Origin: Halopseudomonas salina
Lineage (GTDB): Bacteria > Pseudomonadota > Gammaproteobacteria > Pseudomonadales > Pseudomonadaceae
Length of the DNA: 42,371 bases
Reading direction: 5' to 3'
Assembly (NCBI RefSeq): GCF_008641105.1
Contig: NZ_VTTI01000012.1
Coordinates: forward strand, 97,536 to 139,906
Each line of letters begins with the position of its first letter. The stretch's first letter is position 1. Both the position numbers and the translations under genes were made by a program. The notes under the pieces are model-generated. The model did no database searches. It saw only the letters and a program-made list of their open reading frames with translations, and was not told where the DNA came from. Below, piece after piece: positions 40,313 to 42,371 of this stretch.

Positions 40313-41278
40313 TCAGCCCAAAGGGCTCTGCACACCCGCAAAGCCCTGGCCGAGCACATGGGTGTATATCTGCGTAGTGCGCACGTCCGCATGGCCAAGC
40401 AGGGTCTGTACGGTGCGAATGTCGCTACCGCGGCGCAGCAGCTCGGTAGCGAACGTATGTCGAAAGGTGTGGCACCCAGCCGGTTTGCCAACACCCGCTT
40501 CGCCGACGGCGATCTTCACCGCTCGCTGGATACTGCTGACATGCACGTGATGACGAACACTGTTTCCGTCCTCATCCAGACAGATATTGTTGGATGGGAA
40601 AAGCCATTGCCACTCAAGAGATCGCGAAGCTGAGGGATATTTCCGACGTAACGCAAAAGGCAGGGAAACCGGGACGGCAAAAAAACCGTCCTGGCTTTTC
40701 CAGTCGGAAAAAATGCGCTGATTGCGGTGATGTAAAGCTTGAATAAGCGCCGTAGGGAGTAACGTAGTGCGATCTTTGCCACCCTTACCATCTCTCACGG
40801 TGATGATTTGCCGATCAAAATCGATATCCTTGATACGCAAGCGCGACGTTTCCACAACGCGCAAGCCGGCGCCATACATCAGCGAGGCCATCAGTTTGTA
40901 GGGTTCGGCCAACCGATCAATGATGCTCATCGCTTCTGCATGGGTCAGCACCACAGGCAAGCGGGGAGGGCGTTTGACCCTCACCGTTTCACCAATGTCT
41001 CCAAGGGGATGCTCAAGCACTCGCGCATACAGAAATACAATCGCGTTCAGCGCAAGGTTCTGGGTCGCCGCAGCCACTTGCCGATCAGTTGCCAGCCAGC
41101 TGAGAAAGGCGTTTACCTCGGCCGGGCCAAGCTCAAGCGGGTGACGCATCTGATGAAAGCGAATGAAGTAACGGATCCAGTACCAGTAGCTTTTCTCTGT
41201 TCGAATGCTGTAATGGTTTACACGAATCACCGCGCGAAACTGATCGCGCAGGCGCGGCTTGGGAGAGGGGCTGTCCAT
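40313..41278 (-). CDS. intI: Integron integrase (tyrosine recombinase)
   Basis: 321 residues. It recombines attI with attC sites to insert or release gene cassettes. The core-binding domain opens with LRDQFRAVIRVNHYSIRTEK. The catalytic residues are Arg in YGAGLRVVETSRLRIKDID near residue 140, Lys in RDGKGGKDRTTLLP, His-x-x-Arg in CHTFRHTFATELL, His in TLLGHADVRTTQIYTHV, and the nucleophile Tyr in that same segment. The segment RRKYPSASRSLEWQWLFPS, near 212-230, is the extra patch found only in integron integrases. It has a sigma-70 promoter and a LexA box directly upstream, and GGAG (minus strand of 41284-41287) five bases before the ATG. Confidence 0.97.
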   Translation of the reverse strand: MDSPSPKPRLRDQFRAVIRVNHYSIRTEKSYWYWIRYFIRFHQMRHPLELGPAEVNAFLSWLATDRQVAAATQNLALNAIVFLYARVLEHPLGDIGETVRVKRPPRLPVVLTHAEAMSIIDRLAEPYKLMASLMYGAGLRVVETSRLRIKDIDFDRQIITVRDGKGGKDRTTLLPTALIQALHHRNQRIFSDWKSQDGFFAVPVSLPFALRRKYPSASRSLEWQWLFPSNNICLDEDGNSVRHHVHVSSIQRAVKIAVGEAGVGKPAGCHTFRHTFATELLRRGSDIRTVQTLLGHADVRTTQIYTHVLGQGFAGVQSPLG

Positions 41279-41291
41279 GCTGACTCCAATG

Positions 41292-41307
41292 CTGTGTATT
41301 TATACAG
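41292..41307. promoter_or_regulatory. LexA (SOS) box of intI
   Basis: CTGTGTATTTATACAG fits CTGT-N8-ACAG with an AT-rich middle, the gammaproteobacterial LexA consensus. It lies 13 bases before the intI start codon and just after the predicted -10, where bound LexA would block transcription. SOS control of integron integrases is established for class 1 and Vibrio integrons; here it is inferred from the site. Confidence 0.88.
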
Positions 41308-41309
41308 TA

Positions 41310-41338
41310 GTAATAGGTTCATAGAATGTCGAAGTCAA
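41310..41338 (-). promoter_or_regulatory. Promoter of intI
   Basis: On the minus strand TTGACT (41338-41333), 17 bases, TATTAC (41315-41310). The transcript would start within or just before the LexA box. A plus-strand promoter for the cassettes (Pc) could not be identified with confidence between here and 41477. Confidence 0.6.
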
Positions 41339-41442
41339 GCGAATACGAGCTGGAAGCATCGCGTAGGTGCTAAAACGTTGTTATAGCTAGGAAAAGGCTT
41401 CCGGTGCCCTCGAAGGAGTCCCGGAGTTATATCGAACCATCC

Positions 41443-41483
41443 GTTATGCATTAACACCGCATGCGGTCTAATCACTGTTATGT
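41443..41483 (+). other. attI recombination site (limits approximate)
   Basis: The region carries GTTATGC (41443-41449), the perfect palindrome ACCGCATGCGGT (41456-41467) and GTTATGT (41477-41483). Further GTTAT motifs are at 41380 and 41426. Cassette 1's attC begins with ACATAAC, the exact complement of GTTATGT, which argues that cassette 1 starts at 41478 and that the GTTATGC at 41443 belongs to attI. The extent to the left is unknown. Confidence 0.6.
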
Positions 41484-41497
41484 TTCCTAGGGTCATC

Positions 41498-41791
41498 ATG
41501 GAATATCAAGAAATTATTGAACTCGATGGCGGAAACCGGATGGCACTAATTTATGTAGCCGGTGATAAGACTATTCCAATCAAAGAGGCTAATTCAAATA
41601 TCGTCTGCTTTGATAACAATATGAATATAATTTGGCGAGTATCTGCGCCGGCTACTGGTTTTGAAAGAGACTCCTTCGTAGAGCTTAATAAAGAGAGCAA
41701 TGGCATAATTACCGGTCGCCGTTTCTTTGGTAACACATACACAATAAATCCATCCACAGGTGAGGCAACGCAATCAGGGTGGCAGAAATGA
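41498..41791 (+). CDS. Cassette 1 protein, hypothetical
   Basis: 97 residues from ATG at 41498, with AGGG (41489-41492) five bases upstream. An in-frame ATG at 41480 lies inside the GTTATG recombination core and is less likely. No family was recognised. The protein begins MEYQEIIELDGGNRMALIYV and contains SNIVCFDNNMNIIWRV and a C-terminal GRRFFGNTYTINPSTGEATQ. The alternating strands and the NNIIW / TINPSTGE pieces resemble short beta-propeller-like or all-beta proteins that read out values, but this is only an impression. There is no signal peptide or membrane segment. The stop lies one base before attC 1, as usual in cassettes. Base composition is clearly AT-richer than the core genes. Confidence 0.8.
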   Translation: MEYQEIIELDGGNRMALIYVAGDKTIPIKEANSNIVCFDNNMNIIWRVSAPATGFERDSFVELNKESNGIITGRRFFGNTYTINPSTGEATQSGWQK

Positions 41792-41792
41792 A

Positions 41793-41867
41793 ACATAACA
41801 AGCGGCAGCAGCATCGCCCCTTCGGGGCTGGACTCGCTGACGCTCGCCGCTGTGCCGGACGTTATGC
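41793..41867 (+). other. attC site of cassette 1
   Basis: 75 bases from ACATAAC (R'', 41793-41799) to GTTATGC (R', 41861-41867). Inner arms include GCGGCAGC on the left and GCTGTGCCG on the right, with a small GCCCC-TTC-GGGGC hairpin (41816-41828) in the middle. Recombination is expected after the G at 41861. Confidence 0.88.
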
Positions 41868-41873
41868 ATATTT

Positions 41874-42230
41874 ATGAAATGGCATCCGAGCAAGAAGAAG
41901 CGCGCACGAAATGAAGAATCGGTCAAAGCATCGCGCGTGTCCGGACTCTCCATGCTAAGCGATGTTTTTGAGAGCTTGATGCGTTCCAGAAAGCAAGGCT
42001 GGCTCTATTTTTGTATTTTCGTTTTTCTCGTAATCTTTTTGGGAGCCCATTTAGCTCAAGCAGCAACGACCTTATCAGTACCCAACATTCGAACTACAGA
42101 ATCAGTGCATTTTGGCACTAGGCCGGCATGGTTCACTTTTGTCGTGTTTTTCAAGCTTGCGGCCTGGCTGTTCAGCGCTACCTATATGGCCATCTTCATC
42201 AAGAGCCTTCTGTGGCGTAAAAATGCATAA
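41874..42230 (+). CDS. Cassette 2 protein, small membrane protein of unknown function
   Basis: 118 residues. The ATG at 41874 is 12 bases into the cassette; no strong ribosome site precedes it, and internal ATG codons (for example at MLSDVFESLMRS) are possible starts. The first 20 residues are very basic (KWHPSKKKRARNEE). Two hydrophobic segments follow, about residues 43-63 (WLYFCIFVFLVIFLGAHLAQ) and 85-108 (AWFTFVVFFKLAAWLFSATY), with a short loop between. The protein ends KSLLWRKNA, basic again, so both ends are probably cytoplasmic. The TAA stop lies inside the attC R'' box GCATAAC. No family was recognised. Confidence 0.78.
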   Translation: MKWHPSKKKRARNEESVKASRVSGLSMLSDVFESLMRSRKQGWLYFCIFVFLVIFLGAHLAQAATTLSVPNIRTTESVHFGTRPAWFTFVVFFKLAAWLFSATYMAIFIKSLLWRKNA

Positions 42231-42302
42231 CCAATCACTGCATGGGACCGCTTCTCCGCCGCTTCGCGGCTACAAACCGGCCCATGAGTTCACACGTTAG
42301 CA
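42225..42302 (+). other. attC site of cassette 2
   Basis: 78 bases from GCATAAC (42225-42231) to GTTAGCA (42296-42302). The inner arms ACTGCATGGG and CCCATGAGT pair with a single unpaired G on the left, the extrahelical base expected for attC. In the excised circle the G at 42296 would join TTATGC at 41862, restoring GTTATGC, the exact complement of GCATAAC. Confidence 0.9.
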
Positions 42303-42306
42303 CTCT

Positions 42307-42371
42307 ATGAAATACATCGACAGTAGAAGCCATATTGGCTATGGAATGTACAAAAATGTATCTGAACTGAA
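42307..42371 (+). CDS. Cassette 3 protein, start only
   Basis: An ATG ten bases inside the third cassette opens a frame that runs to the window end for 21 codons (MKYIDSRSHIGYGMYKNVSE and on). The spacing from the boundary matches cassette 2. Too short to assign. Confidence 0.5.
   Translation, partial: MKYIDSRSHIGYGMYKNVSEL

Larger units (their letters stand above)
40313..42371. mobile_element. Chromosomal integron: integrase, attI, two whole cassettes and part of a third
   Basis: An integron integrase gene on the minus strand faces away from a cassette array on the plus strand, the usual layout. attI lies about 41443-41483, cassette 1 about 41478-41861, cassette 2 41862-42296, and cassette 3 from 42297 to the window end. 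Each complete cassette has one ORF and an attC at its 3' end. No qacE, sul1, transposase or known resistance gene is seen, so it is not a clinical class 1 type. The cassettes are AT-richer than the neighbouring core genes. The array continues beyond the window. Confidence 0.93.

Noticed and set aside
41443..41449. GTTATGC as the start of cassette 1
   Set aside because: It pairs with the cassette's own R'' box less well than GTTATGT at 41477, and would put the start codon unusually far (55 bases) from the border.
41341..41477. Cassette promoter Pc upstream of the first cassette
   Set aside because: TATAG and similar -10-like strings occur near 41382, but no -35 at a proper distance; not supported enough to list.
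40313..42371. Clinical class 1 integron
   Set aside because: No qacEdelta1, sul1, resistance cassette or transposon ends; the integrase lies beside core genes and the cassettes are unknown genes.

Overview
The window is chromosomal DNA of a gammaproteobacterium in the family Pseudomonadaceae. The clearest signs are the bioBFHCD cluster followed by an acyl-CoA dehydrogenase, and the block lptCAB-rpoN-hpf-ptsN-rapZ-ptsO divergent from mlaFEDCB-ibaG-murA-hisGDC. That block is followed by algW, a NIF3 gene and cysD/cysNC. Base composition and protein similarity suggest the P. stutzeri / Halopseudomonas side of the family; this placement is inference.

Layout. 1-3075: an acyl-CoA dehydrogenase cut by the window edge, srkA and comF, all on the minus strand. 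3162-8944: biotin synthesis (bioB, F, H, C, D) behind a BirA-type operator, then two small uncharacterised genes. 9067-10983: a second acyl-CoA dehydrogenase behind a strong promoter carrying tandem PsrA-like palindromes, ended by a terminator. 11104-13106: darP and pmbA, divergent. 13368-20332: a long minus-strand run reading kdsD, kdsC, lptC, lptA, lptB, rpoN, hpf, ptsN, rapZ, ptsO (LPS assembly, sigma-54 and the nitrogen PTS). 20566-28437: mlaFEDCB, ibaG, murA, hisG, hisD, hisC (outer-membrane lipid asymmetry, peptidoglycan precursor and histidine). 28449-34430: algW, a NIF3 protein, cysD, cysNC and tadA. 34570-40064: divergent mltF and purL, with a terminator after purL.

40313-42371 is accessory DNA: an integron. 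It has an integron integrase gene with a LexA box between promoter and start codon, an attI region, two complete gene cassettes with attC sites, and the beginning of a third cassette. The cassette proteins are not recognised.

A second accessory layer runs through the core genes. At six intergenic places there are arms built from a heptamer (NNCAAGC on one side, its complement GCTTGNN on the other). At five of them the arms face each other as inverted repeats around a core of 40-405 bp. One copy, inserted between cysD and cysNC, carries a complete four-helix-bundle (S23/bAvd-like) gene as its whole core. Four copies share a directional motif (close to GCACGGACAGCTTG) at one inner edge, so the copies have a readable orientation. 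I consider this the most interesting possible undescribed system here: a family of small elements, most of them empty, with one gene-bearing copy.

No rRNA, tRNA, CRISPR array, phage or insertion sequence with a transposase was seen. No gene-free stretch exceeds 300 bases; the longest is 13107-13367, which holds repeat copy C.
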